Shown here: piece after piece, positions 47,401-56,914 of the stretch
Layout: each line of letters opens with the position of its first letter
Position numbering within the stretch: the first letter of the stretch is position 1
Assembly (NCBI RefSeq): GCF_023053635.1
Contig: NC_086182.1
Coordinates: forward strand, 32,845,501 to 32,909,500
DNA length: 64,000 nucleotides
Reading direction: 5' to 3'
Origin: Elgaria multicarinata webbii
Lineage: Eukaryota > Chordata > Lepidosauria > Squamata > Anguidae
Notes under the pieces: generated by a model
The model's input: only the letters and a program-made list of their open reading frames with translations
What the model was told of the DNA's origin: nothing
The model's database searches: none
Program-made: the position numbers and the translations under genes

Positions 47401-50400
47401 CAAACAAACAAATCAATCAATCAATGAAACAAACATTTCTCTGCCTCTCTCAGATCTCATGGTCACCAGATTAAATTGGTTTTGTTGTTAGATTCATGGA
47501 AGACAAAAGAAACAATCTCCTAGCTACTATCACCTCCTCTCCTCTGTTCTTCTGTTGTTTCACTTTCTTCCCCTCAATTTCTCCAGCACGGATGACAATT
47601 TCCTCCAAGGAACCCAAGGTGGCATACATACTCCCCCCCCCAATTTTATCCTCACAACAACAATAACAATCCTGTGAGGTAGGTTGGGCTGATAGTCTGC
47701 TACTGGCTCAAAATCACCCAGTGAGCTTCCATGGACGAGTGGAGACTAGAACCCAGAGCTCCCAACAATCAGGCCAACACGCTAGCCACTACACCGCACT
47801 CACTCTCATTCCTTTGCCTGAGGGAGCAAAATATCTTTGCATACACACCCACCCACCCCGGGCCTACCCTGCTGCACTGAATGCCATTGTCCCTCCTTAC
47901 TTGATGCTCCCGTCCCACAGTGAGTCTGCATTCTGCTCATTGTATATCTCTAGCCGGTCGTAGAGGCACGAGGCCGAATTCTCCACATCCAGCACCTCCA
48001 CCTTCAGTTGGATGGCCATCCCAGCCATCACCTGGATGTGCCATTTGCACAGGACGTTAGGAGGGTAGTCGGCAGGGTAGCTGGGGGAACTGAAGGATCC
48101 CTCAGGGCCATGTAGGGTCCCCCCACACACTGTAAGAGGAGATAAAGAAAGGAGCCGATTTGAGTCCCACAAAGAATCCGGAAGCAGAAGACTCGGTGAG
48201 GGTTAAAGACCTCATGGAGAAAAGCCCACAGCTTCAGCTCCATGGGGCTACTCACGAGGTGCTGGCGTCGTGGTTGCACGTGGTTCTCCCTGGGATGGTG
48301 CGGCTGTGGATTTAGGGCTTGGCCTGGTCCTGGTGATGGGTGTTGAAGTAGCGTTGGTTAGGATGTGGGCATAAGAAGCCCCAGGTGAGGGTTTGATTGG
48401 GTGAGCGGATTTCAGCTCTGTGGCCATGAAAGAGAATGCAGAGACAAGGGGACAAGAAGGCCGAAGTTAGGAAAGAGTGACTTGCTGGCGTTTGGCTCCC
48501 AGCAGCCCCTGCCCCAATCAGAGTTCCATGTGCCCCAACCTCCTTCCCATCCCACTGATTTATCCCTTGTAAATGTGCACATTTTAAAATTAACCTAAGC
48601 ACACAACAATAATGCATGAGGTTTAGTCACCATCTTTGCTAGAGGTGGCCCTAAGAGTGCCCTGTTATTTATTTATTTGAAGTCTTTTTATGCCATGCCA
48701 TAGCCAAACAGGCTTCCAGAGTGGTTTACATAAAATCAATTAGACAAGAGGGAATCTACACCTCGTTGTGAGGGCGCTTACATGCGCCCCCAGTGCGCCC
48801 CCACAATGACTGTGTAGACCGAGAAAGAAGAGACGGAGGAAGAGGCGGAGGAGGCGGCGGCGGCTGGGGAACCGGCCGCGTCCTTGCCGCCTCCTCCTCC
48901 CCGCCGGCCTCCTGCTGCCGGGGTAAGAGCCACCCGGGTTGGAGAGCTCGGCTTCCGCTTCCGCTGAGCTCTCCGACCTGGGTGGCTCTTAGCCTCCTCC
49001 TCCGCCTCTTCCTCCGTCTCTTCTTTCTCGGTCTACACAGTCATTGTGGGGGCGCACTGGGGGCGCATGTAAGCGCCCTCACAACGATGTGTAGATTCCC
49101 TCCAAGACAGTCCCTGCCTGCAGGCCTAGAATTTAAAAAGACACGACATACAATGAAAAAGGGATGAGGAGGGAAAAGGGGAAAAAAAGTCGGTGGGGTT
49201 GGTGGAATAGTTCTGCTTCTCTCTCTCTCCTTCTCTCTCAGCTCAGCCTGCTAGAATGGCAGCTGGTGGTAATATTTGAGGCAACGGAGCCTTCATGGGT
49301 GAATACATAACAACAACTGCAAGGGGTAACTGTTTACAGAGTTACACGGGCACAGCACACCCACGGACCCTAGCCAACCCCCACTAGTCAGGGCTAACCA
49401 CCCTGTTAGTGTGAAACAGTGGTTACGAAAACTAGAAGAAAAGCCTCGAATGGGCAGCGTCAAGGCCGAGAACTCTGCACGAATCTAACAGTCGGCCAAC
49501 ATGAAAACGAACAGGAAATGAATAAGGAGAAGAATAACCACCTAAATACCCCCAGACGTGGTTTGCCTGTTCCACAGGCAACCACCACCCAAGGCAACGC
49601 TTAGCTTGGTCAGATGAAATGGATCATAACATTATGCGTGGTTACTACAAAAGCACACAACTTGCAACAATGGCGTCAGGAGACATGTTCCATCATCAGG
49701 AAATTCCTTTAATCAGTAAAAGACAGCTTGACTTGGCAAAGCCTGTCATGTCCGTCTGGAAAAACTGCCGTGAGCGAGAAAAGAGAGATAATCATAATAA
49801 TGAACTTACCCAGTGATCACTTACCTGCTGAATTAATCGTGGTCCCGCCCCCACAATCATGATTAACCCCAGGATTCTCAAGCCCAGGGCCCAGAGATCT
49901 TGAAGACTGGACTCTGAAATCTGGGGCAAATGAGCCCTGTTCAGACAACAATCAAGCCTTCATTGACATCAGGGAGGGACAGAACAGGGATCACATCCTG
50001 CCCCAGTCTCTGTGGGTTCAGCCAAAGGTCCAAAGTAGTCTTGTTCAACCACTATGGGAATTGTAGGCCAATGTGCTTGGATGTGAAAGGCTATTTCAGA
50101 GCCTATGCACACATACCCAGGCTCCATTCAGACCTTTGGATCAATGCCTGGAGATCTAGAGTGAGAACAGATCCCCACAATATGTTAAGTGGCTGAGTGT
50201 GGGTTGTTTTGAACAGAGGGTTGTTTGTTGAACTGTGGGTTAGTGCGTTGTCTGAACACAGCACGTTTTCTGCCGGGTGGGTTATTGCGTTGTCTGAACA
50301 CAACCAGGGTGGCTTGTTAACCATGCAGCATGGCACCCTGAATAACTCAACAACAAGGCGGCTTGTTTGAGAAAATAATCCACAGCAATGGTTAACAAGC

Positions 50401-53400
50401 CACTCTGGCTGCATTCAGACAACACGCTAACCCCTGGTTCAACAAACAACCTACGGTTCAAAACAAGCCACATTCGACTACTGAGTATGGGATAGTGTGT
50501 TGTGTGAACAAGCCCATTCAGTGTGCATATGAAAACAACAACAACCCTACACTGTCCACAGGGGACTCCTCCCACCACCACCACCTTCCTTTTTCCTTGG
50601 GCCATTTTAGATTGTAAATTTGCAGTCAGGGATTGTCTTATTTTACTGATTAAATGTAAGCTACTCCAGGATACTTTATGACTGAGAAGTGGGATAAAAA
50701 TACTTTAAAACTATAAATAAATGGTTGTTAATGGACTTTGAGGGAGTGGTAGGGAGTCCCTTGATAGCCTTCAAAGGTTTTCTCAAGAGGAATCACTGAT
50801 TGCCCTGGACAGTATGGAGAAGTTAGGCCTGAATTAAGGAAGGAAAGGAAAGGAACCTTCTCGTGCATGCACTTGAGTCCTAGTCCTAGAGGGACGCCCT
50901 GCTTTCGTGGACGTTTTCTTGGCCAACTTTGTAGCAGGGTGGTTCGCCATTGCCTTCCCCAGAATTAAGGAAACATCCCTGTAAATGGGGCATCCCAGAG
51001 ATGTTGTTGTCTTGCATGGAACTTACGAGAGATTATGATGATGCCCACCAATAAAGCCAGCAGCAGGAAGAGCACGGTGCTGAGAATGGCCACGCAGAGC
51101 CAGGAGAACTTGCAGTCCGGCTTGAACTTCCTGCTTGCCACGTCCCGGACTTGTTGGGCTGCCGGTAGAGAAGAGGGGTGCAGCGTCACAATGCAGCCAT
51201 CACACAGAACTAGGGTGGCCACTTGTAAATCACCACAAAAGAGGACAGGTACCGTGCCCTTCCCTCCCCCCCCCCCCCCGGAAAATGAAGATACCAGTCT
51301 ACATAAAATGTGCATAGAGTCAAATTTAGAAATAATAATTATAATTTAAATAGAAATTCAGTACATCACACCATAGTGGGGGAGATTTTGACCAAGGGGC
51401 CTGTGTGCCCAGCTCAGCCTGCTGTGCAGGTGCTGTTGACGGGCGACTCCAAAGCCCTTTGGTTCTTTCTTCTGCTGGATCTTTATCTTTAAACTGGTTT
51501 TATTAAAGTGGTTCAAATTCAGCATTAATTTATTAATACATTTGTATTGGGTTTTATTGAGATTGATTTTGTTGTGCAGACTGAATATGATTTGAACCAC
51601 TCCCCAATCGCCTTTGCACTCAGGGGGGAGGGTGGCTGAAGGGATTCCCCCCACCCCAGATCATTTCCTCAGCCCCCCCATGTTAACTCCTTAGATCTCT
51701 CTATCCATCTCTCAAACACACACACACACAGACCGCCCCTCGCCCGGCAATACCAAAACCATTGGCAGTGAGTTTCACGCTGCTTCTGTTCTCGCCATCG
51801 GGTTGACTCTGGGCTGCTCCCTCGCTATCCTCCTCGAATACGGGGTTGGAGAATTCCGTCAGCAAGAACCGTGGCAAAGGAGGTGGACCCGGGGAGCTGG
51901 CATTTTCCTGGGGGAAACCAGGCAGCAGTGAGACATACATGGATCTCTCTATCTTTTCCCCACCCTCCCAACTGCGGAAGAAAGCAGCACTGATTAAATT
52001 AAATTTTTACCTGCCCTTTCTCCAAGAACCTCAGGGTGGAACACAAAGTTCTTTTCTTGAGAGATAGTAGCTGGGTTTGCAGATAACTCTAACCCATGGT
52101 TTGGGTTGTTGAATTCTGCATTGTTGTGATGAGTGAACATGGTTGCACTAACAAACCATGGTTTGTTATCCGCGAATAAACCAGAAAGAGAAGCCATGGT
52201 TTGTTGTTGGGTTGAGCACTCCGTGACGTTTAATCCAAGGGTTGTTGTTAAATGTGAATCCAGAACCATGGATTGTTTGTGGGCTATACAGTGAGAAAAA
52301 TTGGGAAAACCACCACCAACAATCCAGTTGTTCCACATGCTAGGAGTACAGTGCCACAAAGGCATTTGGGATAGAGGGAGGGATCAGGCAAAGGAGGAGG
52401 AAAACAAACAAACCAGGGATTGAGAAAACAAGCCATGGTTTGTTTGATTGTCTGCCTGACAATCCCTGGATAGGCCAACAAACCATTGGGTAACCATGGG
52501 TTAAATCATGGTTTACCATTATGTGTGAACCAAGCCATTGTGTGACAGAACAGGTGACTGATGAGTATTTGGGCTGCAAAGCCAGAGTGGAATTGAAGCT
52601 AGTGAAATCCTTGCACCAAAGGACTTTGGGGCAGGAGGGGAATCTCTCACTGGCTCAGGGACAAATTACGCATGAGCTTAATGTACTTAGGGTGAATCCT
52701 ATGCATGTTTCAAGAGGAAAAAAAGTCCTACAACTCTTAGCGTTCCCCAGCCAGCATAGGATCGTGTTATTATTTGTTCATTTCAAATATTTCTATAACA
52801 CCCTTCATTAACCAATTCCAGGGTGGTGTAAACATTTGTTAGAACTGCGGTTAAAACTGAAATCGGAAACCACACCAGAAACATAAGCTGGGTCGTAAAA
52901 TCAGCAAAGAAATGGCTAAAGAAATACGTTTTTAAAAATCTTTTAGTGTGTAGGTGGGCCCAGCTGAGATGGGATGGACGGACGGCTGATAAATAATTAT
53001 CAGTATTCCGGTAGAGGGAGAATATATAATCCTTTCATCCCCTGCTCTGTTCCTGAGGAACAATCCCTCCTCTGAATATGTTTTTGCTGTTTTGTGTGTG
53101 TGTGGTGATTGGTCATGAAATCCGCCATCTGTGCCAAAGGAGGTTTTCTTCTGATGTAAATATCCCCATCTGAGGAGGAATCTTCTTCAGGACTGCAAGC
53201 AGGGAGGAGAGGGTTAAACTTCCCCTCCACAGAGGGAGTCAAAGGTCACATTTCCTCTCCATGTCTTTGGGGGATCTTGATCATTATTACACACGCCCCC
53301 CCCCCCCAACACCCTAGCCAGTGCTATATGCATTAAAATAAACAAACACGCTTGCATGTTAAATGTCAAGTCACATTTGACATTGCTTAAGAGAGAATCT

Positions 53401-54958
53401 CCTGGGAGGAAGGACAGAACCGCCACCTCCACCACCATCACCAAGAACAACCATAAAAGAATAAAACAGCAAAGCAACTGAAAATACATCAACAAAGAAA
53501 TCTGGCCCTGAGCATTTGTCGGTATTCGATGCAAGCATACATTTGTGAGATGCTGCTCAGAATTTTGGAAAAAGCTTGGTATCTTTGGCTGCAAAGCAAG
53601 GAAGTCTGGCCATGTAAAGAGACTGCAGTGGGAGCGGGTAGGCTGAACCTCCACACCCCTTTCCCTGCTGGGTCGATGTTCTTCTTCAAACCAAGGCAGC
53701 CGCGGCTTCCGACAAGGGAAGTACAGGCTGGATCCACTCCGGCATTCTTTCGCAATTCAATGATTGGGTTTATTATTTTAGGAGCGCACGCAAGCAGGCC
53801 CTTTTACATTAACCCAGCCCATAAGGAATAAATAACATGTTACTATCAGCGATATCCGTGGAAAAAGCCACGCTGCTAATTCCATTCATATGGGAGAATT
53901 CCGGATTGTTTTACGCACTCTGCTTCCCTGGCCTCGGTCAACCTTAAGAACTTAAGAACATCAGAAGAGCCTTGATGCTGGATCAGACCAAGGGTCCATC
54001 TAGACCAGCACTTGGTTCACACAGTGGCCAACACCACCCTCCCACCCATGTTCCCCAGCAGCTGGTGCACACAGGTTTATTGTCTTGGATACTGGAGGCA
54101 GCACATAACCATCAGGGCTAGTAGCCATTGATAGCCATTGATAGCCGCCGCCGCCTCCTCCTCCTCCTCCTCCTCCTCCTCCTCCTCCTCCTCCTCCTCC
54201 AGGAATTTATCCAACCTCCTTTCAAAGCCACTCAAATAGTTTGCCTTCCTCTATCTTGCTCGGCGGAAGAAGGCAGGGTGGAGAGCGAAAGAAGCTCCCC
54301 GACCCGGCAGCTCTTTCGCCGGCAGCAGAAGGCCAGCGGGGAGGTGGGCAGCGGCGGCGGCAGCAAGGACGCCTCTTCCTCGTCTCTTTTCCAGGCAAGC
54401 TACACGATCGTTTTCGGGGTGCACTGGGGGTGGATGGAAGCGCCCTGAGTACGACGTGTGGAATCCCCCCACTACTTATTTGTTTTATTACACACCTTTC
54501 TACCTCCCACCACCCCCTGGCCCAATGGTACTCAAGGTTGCTTGCGTTGACACTGGAGACAACCCTTCTACTGAGATCAAACTTTTAGAGATTCCAGGGA
54601 GGGAGGTGAACCCTGAAGTATGACAAAGCTAGGAACTCTCACAAAACGTTGGGGGCGGGGGGGGAGAGTTACACTTTTGAAAAACAAAAAACCACAGATA
54701 AATGGAAACAAAACTGGAAGAGCAGGGATTTTACGAAGGAGAGGTACAAGAAAAACAGGACATACGTTAACCCTGACTCAACAGTGAGCCAAACAAGGTG
54801 AAGTGTAATTTTTTGGGGGGTGGGTGGGTCTTTTTGTTAATATAATAGCAGGTGCTCTGTGTGTGGTTGTGGTGTAAGAATGTTACATATAGCTGGGATT
54901 ACAGGGTGAGTTACAAGCTGAGACAGCACCATGTACATTGATGGTGCTATATAAATAA

Positions 54959-55009
<51 letters not shown>

Positions 55010-56914
55010 TCCAAATCAAAATGCAATTCTAAAACACCCTTATTTACATTGAATTGAACTGTATTCTCCCTATTCACACTTTCTACTTTTGCTTAGATAG
55101 TTACCCATGTTGGAGCAACGGAGCCCGGTGGCCCGAAAGGTGGTTTCCTACTCAAACGCACGAGGTGTGGTGTGCACGGATGTTTCTTTGGGGTTCCAGT
55201 CTTCATCAGAGTTCTGCTGATTGGTGTGTGTGTGGGGAATCCTAAATTCTCTTTCCCTCTAGACTTTGCGCGAAGTGGAAAAACACACCTGTTGACTACG
55301 TGCCCTGGTTGTACATTAATTGGGCTTTTTCAAAATTATGCTGTTAGGTGCTAACGGTCATCACCTTTTCTTTAAAAGCCTTGACCACCTCTTCACTTGC
55401 TGGCAACATCCCTAAGTTATACGCTCTTTGCCTCAGGTTTTGGACTTATCTTGGAAGTCTCTTTGTTCAGCATTTCCCCCTGAACTCAGCTAATGACATC
55501 CCATTATGTTGTTCATGTTCCCCGGTCAGCTTTGCACATGCACACACCTGTTTTTCCCAATTCTTTGCTCTTCTGTTAACTCTGCACATTACTTTTTTTA
55601 TTCAACCCTCAGCAACCTTTTTACTTAAAAGGGGGGGCATTATAGGACTTTTCACAACAGGGAGGGGGCGTCAGGATTGAGATCAGGATGTGTGAGTGTG
55701 GGTTCAACCCTTTCTCCTTATGCAAAGGGTCTGAAAACACAACAACAACCCCACCCCACATCCAAACCTGTGATTCCCTCTAGGAGGAAAGTTGCCTTTT
55801 GGTCCTAATGACAGTTTCCCTCACAGGGGAAGTGGGGATTTTGGGAGGAAAAGAGTTAACCCACCCTGTTCACCTGAGCAATCTTGCCGGGTCCAAGTTC
55901 ACCCAGTAAGATCCACAGGTGAGCTAAGATTTGAACACAGTCCAAATCCCAAACTCTAACCACGATGCTACGTTGGTTTTGGGACAGCAAACCCCACTAC
56001 ATGAGAGCGTTGGAGCATTGATGCTCAGGCTCAAGGCCCTGTTAGCTTATAACTGTTAATTTCATGCCCTCCAGACTTTCACAGACTGAAACACGAGATC
56101 ATATGTGTAACTCTCTGTTCTCGTCAGCCAGGGATCCCCTCCCAACTTTTACAGCCGACGGCAGGTTCTTCTCTATCTACTGTGTTCTGGATTCCATTTC
56201 CTTTGCTATATCCTGTCCTGCACAAATTCAAACGCAAAGAGGGTATTTGCTCTCTGGGTGAAAGATTTGCCCGGAAAACAACAACACATTTAAAGAATGT
56301 TCCTTGGATTGTTGGGGTGCAAGATAAACCTTGCTAATCCCAGTGTGCAACAACATTGCACCTCATGCCCTAAACAATGCCTTTTGTGTTCATGCATGTG
56401 AACCTAAGAAGAGCCCTGCTAGATCAGACCAAGATTCCATCATGTCCAGTGCTCTGTTCACAAGGTAGCCAACTAGCTGTCAACCAAGAACCCACAAGCA
56501 GGACACAGGTGCAACAACAACCTCCCACCCATGCTCCCAAGCAACTGGTGCATATAGGCTTACTGCCTCTGATACTGAACGTAGCACATAGCCATCAGGA
56601 CTAGGAGCCATGCGCTACCTCCAGTATCAGAGGCAGAAACCCTATATGTGCACCTGCTCCAAGATTTAACTTCTAGAGACCCAGGCAGTGGGGAGGAGAG
56701 ACTGAAACGGAGGGGAGAAAGGCAACTTTAACTTGGCCCATAACCAGGTTTTCTTCAGGCGCCCTAAAAAGACAACCATAAAGACAGGGACAGTGCTCAG
56801 GGACTATGGGCGCATACGCAGCTCGCCCGACATGGATGCTCCCCTTTCTTTTGCACATACCTTGCTCTGATCCTGCGCCTCAGGGTAGAGGATGATCTCG
56901 GTGTAGTCCTTCAT
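34382..56914 (-). CDS. MFRP: MFRP (membrane frizzled-related protein), 13 coding exons
   Basis: Thirteen exons (listed separately) total 1833 bases and give 610 residues plus stop; the human protein has 579 residues and also 13 coding exons. It is a type II membrane protein of retinal pigment epithelium and ciliary body, needed for eye growth, whose CUB region binds C1QTNF5. Order: cytoplasmic tail 1-87, transmembrane helix about 88-112, Pro/Thr-rich stalk 114-168, CUB1 169-283, LDLa1 290-324, CUB2 331-443, LDLa2 451-485, frizzled 497-607 with the expected ten cysteines. All splice sites are GT-AG and every phase joins, with no stop in frame. Start chosen: MKDYTEIIL, matching human MKDFSDVIL, with G at -3. 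An in-frame upstream ATG exists at 57103. Loss of human MFRP causes nanophthalmos and retinal degeneration. Confidence 0.95.
34900..35045 (-). repeat. Interspersed repeat in MFRP intron 12, also at 46245-46350
   Basis: 'gtggaggctggcggct' and 'tccgggtttcagtcgga' recur at 46250-46350. Probably a small DNA-transposon relic. Confidence 0.45.
35174..35215 (+). repeat. (CT)n microsatellite in MFRP intron 12
   Basis: About 21 uninterrupted CT units, read as (AG)n in the transcript. Confidence 0.97.
35278..35331 (+). repeat. (CCT)n microsatellite in MFRP intron 12
   Basis: Eighteen uninterrupted CCT units, read as (AGG)n in the transcript. Confidence 0.97.
35475..35663 (-). mobile_element. tRNA-derived SINE in MFRP intron 12
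   Basis: On the minus strand the head reads tggctcagtggtagagca (A box) and ggttcgatccc (B box), a clear tRNA-like pol III promoter. A body ('gagagcagttgctgccagtc') shared with 22275-22440 follows. It is a SINE rather than a tRNA gene because the cloverleaf is not complete and the family is repeated. Confidence 0.85.
35736..35863 (-). CDS. MFRP: MFRP exon 12 (frizzled N-terminal part)
   Basis: Acceptor cctgacag before AGCTGTCCTG, phase 1; donor CTG/GTGAGC, phase 0. Encodes [18 protein letters not shown] and FPNIW, the conserved start of the cysteine-rich domain. Confidence 0.95.
36212..36362 (+). mobile_element. CR1 LINE 3' end in MFRP intron 11
   Basis: 'cagttacctagggaggttgt' to 'tctatgattctatgattct'. 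Confidence 0.9.
36955..37089 (-). CDS. MFRP: MFRP exon 11 (LDLa2)
   Basis: Acceptor cgtcaccag before AAACCTGCAG, phase 1 in and out. Encodes a canonical LDL-receptor class A module ending [16 protein letters not shown], with all six cysteines and the calcium-binding acidic residues. Confidence 0.95.
37455..37766. mobile_element. Foldback MITE in MFRP intron 10
   Basis: Left 'ccaccatgggttatttaacc' and right 'ggttaaataacccatgacaa' are inverted copies, and the outer ends 'gtttgcacaatacaacaa' and 'ttgtgtgaaccagggctg' are partly complementary. Confidence 0.6.
38925..39010 (-). mobile_element. LINE tail with (AAT)n in MFRP intron 10
   Basis: (AAT)n at 38933-38968 followed by 'actgcccaatagccgaagct'. 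The rest of intron 10 (37090-39946) shows no other recognised feature. Confidence 0.6.
39947..40077 (-). CDS. MFRP: MFRP exon 10 (CUB2, second half)
   Basis: Acceptor cgtcgcag, donor A/GTAGGT. Encodes [13 protein letters not shown] and [10 protein letters not shown]...GFFATYRA, the end of CUB2. Confidence 0.94.
40702..40850 (-). CDS. MFRP: MFRP exon 9 (CUB2, middle)
   Basis: Acceptor cccttccag, donor AG/GTACGG. Encodes [32 protein letters not shown], the CUB2 core with its calcium-site Asp/Glu residues. Confidence 0.95.
40960..41060. mobile_element. Diverged palindromic MITE in MFRP intron 8
   Basis: 'accttgctcaactgggcgcc' and 'aatccaggttggggaaggct' match the ends of the 28844 family. Confidence 0.5.
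41445..41700 (-). mobile_element. L2-type LINE tail with (ATT)n in MFRP intron 8
   Basis: (ATT)n at 41451-41492 then 'tataccgccccatagccaaa' and 'ctctctgggcagtttacaa'. The poly-Asn open frame here is this microsatellite. Confidence 0.75.
42266..42342 (-). CDS. MFRP: MFRP exon 8 (CUB2, start)
   Basis: Acceptor ccttccag before GTTGTGGGGG, donor CAG/GTAAGT, 77 bases. Encodes [20 protein letters not shown], the CUB2 start. Confidence 0.93.
43170..43375 (-). repeat. Possible retroelement-derived fragment (fossil)
   Basis: A minus-strand Ser/Glu-rich stretch similar in style to 45758-46078. It is broken and partial; LTR-element origin is only a guess. Confidence 0.2.
43571..43696 (-). CDS. MFRP: MFRP exon 7 (LDLa1)
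   Basis: Acceptor ttttctag, donor AAG/GTACGG, phase 1 in and out. Encodes an LDLa module with six cysteines; the C-terminal calcium loop reads [16 protein letters not shown], so the usual DGSDE is DKRDE. Confidence 0.94.
43838..44215 (+). mobile_element. CR1 LINE, 3' end, in MFRP intron 6
   Basis: 'tagcctggagaagagaagat' to 'ctctacaattctagattct'. The frame still reads [20 protein letters not shown] and [10 protein letters not shown], end of the CR1 ORF2 product. Confidence 0.9.
44216..45234. other. MFRP intron 6, remaining part
   Basis: No further feature recognised apart from AT-rich sequence and a possible LINE tail at 44585-44690. Confidence 0.4.
45235..45365 (-). CDS. MFRP: MFRP exon 6 (CUB1, second half)
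   Basis: Acceptor gcttttgcag, donor AA/GTGAGT. Encodes [20 protein letters not shown] and [10 protein letters not shown]. Confidence 0.94.
45548..46080 (-). mobile_element. Possible LTR-retroelement fragment (fossil) in MFRP intron 5
   Basis: A minus-strand segment with an acidic Ser/Pro-rich partial frame ([13 protein letters not shown]) ending in [10 protein letters not shown], of the kind seen in gag-like regions of reptile LTR elements, next to a 'ttttattaagcaacaaac' stretch. It is incomplete and broken. Family uncertain. Confidence 0.25.
46245..46350. repeat. Interspersed repeat, second copy of 34900-35045
   Basis: 'gtggaggctggtggcttcga' and 'tccgggtttcagtcggaacc' match the intron 12 copy. 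Confidence 0.45.
46365..46700 (-). mobile_element. L2-type LINE 3' region in MFRP intron 5
   Basis: (TTTA)n, 'tataccgccccatagctgaa', a long 3' UTR and 'gggagaccattgcacagtcg', the inverted form of a common squamate LINE end. Confidence 0.8.
46795..46995. mobile_element. Two CR1 3' fragments in opposite orientation
   Basis: 46795-46835 is the plus-strand CR1 end ('gactagatggaccttggtct'). Directly after it 46838-46995 is a minus-strand CR1 end ('agaacatcagaagagccctg', 'aaccaagggtccatc'). A tail-to-tail arrangement. Confidence 0.75.
47335..47430 (+). mobile_element. LINE/SINE 3' tail
   Basis: 'gggaaggcaggatataaatg' followed by (AAC)n/(AATC)n. Confidence 0.5.
47580..47800 (-). mobile_element. 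tRNA-derived SINE (MIR/CORE type) in MFRP intron 5
   Basis: On the minus strand: tgtagtggctagcgtgttgg (A box region), gggttctagtctcc (B box region), then 'agctcactgggtgattttga' and 'ctacctcacaggattgtt'. A typical amniote SINE layout. Confidence 0.75.
47901..48129 (-). CDS. MFRP: MFRP exon 5 (CUB1, first half)
   Basis: Acceptor cctcttacag before TGTGTGGGGG, donor AA/GTAAGG. Encodes [27 protein letters not shown] and the LYDRLEIYN block of CUB1. Confidence 0.95.
48256..48417 (-). CDS. MFRP: MFRP exon 4 (stalk)
   Basis: Acceptor catggccacag, donor CTC/GTGAGT. Encodes 53 whole codons rich in Thr, Pro, Ser and Ala ([23 protein letters not shown]), a likely O-glycosylated stalk as in mammals. Intron 4 is only 126 bases. 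Confidence 0.93.
48660..48747 (-). mobile_element. LINE tail in MFRP intron 3
   Basis: (TTTA)n, 'ttttatgccatgccatagcc' and 'cttccagagtggtttac', inverted. Confidence 0.55.
48748..49102. mobile_element. GC-rich near-perfect palindrome (family member 2) in MFRP intron 3
   Basis: Left end gagggaatctacacctcgtt and right end cgatgtgtagattccctc are inverted, and pairing continues through agcgccctcacaacg, tgggggcgcactgggggcgc and gaagaagagacggaggaaga. The same 'ggaatc..cac.tcgt' terminus as at 10720. No clear target duplication. The 124-codon frame inside is not a gene. Confidence 0.78.
49103..50109. other. MFRP intron 3, unrecognised part
   Basis: No gene; short frames only. The stretch 49300-49830 is moderately rich in ac/aa words; origin unknown. 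Confidence 0.4.
50110..50520. mobile_element. Foldback MITE in MFRP intron 3
   Basis: Repeated 'gttgtctgaacacagcacg' and its inverted form 'ctgcattcagacaacacgct', with gttgtt/aacaac arms. Confidence 0.55.
50825..50960 (-). mobile_element. tRNA-derived SINE, 3' fragment
   Basis: 'ggaaaggaaaggaaccttct', 'agggacgccctgctttcgtg' and 'ccattgccttcccc' match the full copy at 58692-59005. Confidence 0.75.
51027..51158 (-). CDS. MFRP: MFRP exon 3 (transmembrane)
   Basis: Acceptor tctaccggcag, donor TCTC/GTAAGT. Encodes [12 protein letters not shown] (human RPDCRFSWLC) followed by a hydrophobic run ending LLVGIIIIS. Confidence 0.95.
51754..51907 (-). CDS. MFRP: MFRP exon 2 (cytoplasmic)
   Basis: Acceptor tttcccccag, donor TTTG/GTATTG. 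Encodes an acidic cytoplasmic segment with [14 protein letters not shown] (human TEFCNPAFEPESG). Confidence 0.92.
52060..52550. mobile_element. Foldback MITE in MFRP intron 1
   Basis: Many 'aaaccatggttt' words in both orientations, ending 'cattatgtgtgaaccaagcc'. A close relative of 58311-59065. Confidence 0.6.
52551..53940. other. MFRP intron 1, unrecognised part
   Basis: No exon or clear repeat apart from a C-run at 53296 and a possible LINE tail at 52780-52900. Confidence 0.4.
53946..54150 (-). mobile_element. CR1 LINE 3' end in MFRP intron 1
   Basis: 'cttaagaacatcagaagagc', 'gaccaagggtccatc', 'acccatgttccccagcagct'. Confidence 0.85.
54154..54201 (+). repeat. (CCT)n microsatellite
   Basis: About 16 CCT units between a CR1 fragment and a palindrome fragment. 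Confidence 0.95.
54262..54472. mobile_element. GC-rich palindrome family, half copy (member 3)
   Basis: 'gaagaaggcagggtggagag', 'aaggacgcctcttcctcg' and the end 'cgacgtgtggaatcccccc' align with the right half of 10720-11098. The left arm is missing. Confidence 0.65.
54915..55009 (+). mobile_element. L2-type tail with (AAT)n
   Basis: 'agcaccatgtacattgatgg' then 'tgctatataaataaa' and (AAT)n to 55009. Confidence 0.75.
55010..56400. other. MFRP intron 1, unrecognised part
   Basis: A possible old MIR-like SINE lies at 55880-55980. Nothing else recognised. Confidence 0.4.
56403..56660 (-). mobile_element. CR1 LINE fragments, head-to-head
   Basis: 56403-56610 is a minus-strand CR1 end ('gagccctgctagatcagacc'). 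56611-56660 is a short plus-strand piece of the same region ('gctacctccagtatcagagg'). Confidence 0.75.
56861..56914 (-). CDS. MFRP: MFRP exon 1 (start codon)
   Basis: ATG at 56914-56912 in context CTGCCATGA. Encodes 18 residues, [18 protein letters not shown], donor AAG/GTATGT. The human start is MKDFSDVILCMEATESSK. Confidence 0.93.

Noticed and set aside
48793-49167. 124-codon plus-strand frame with a Gly-rich run
   Set aside because: Lies inside the second palindrome in MFRP intron 3. Compositional.
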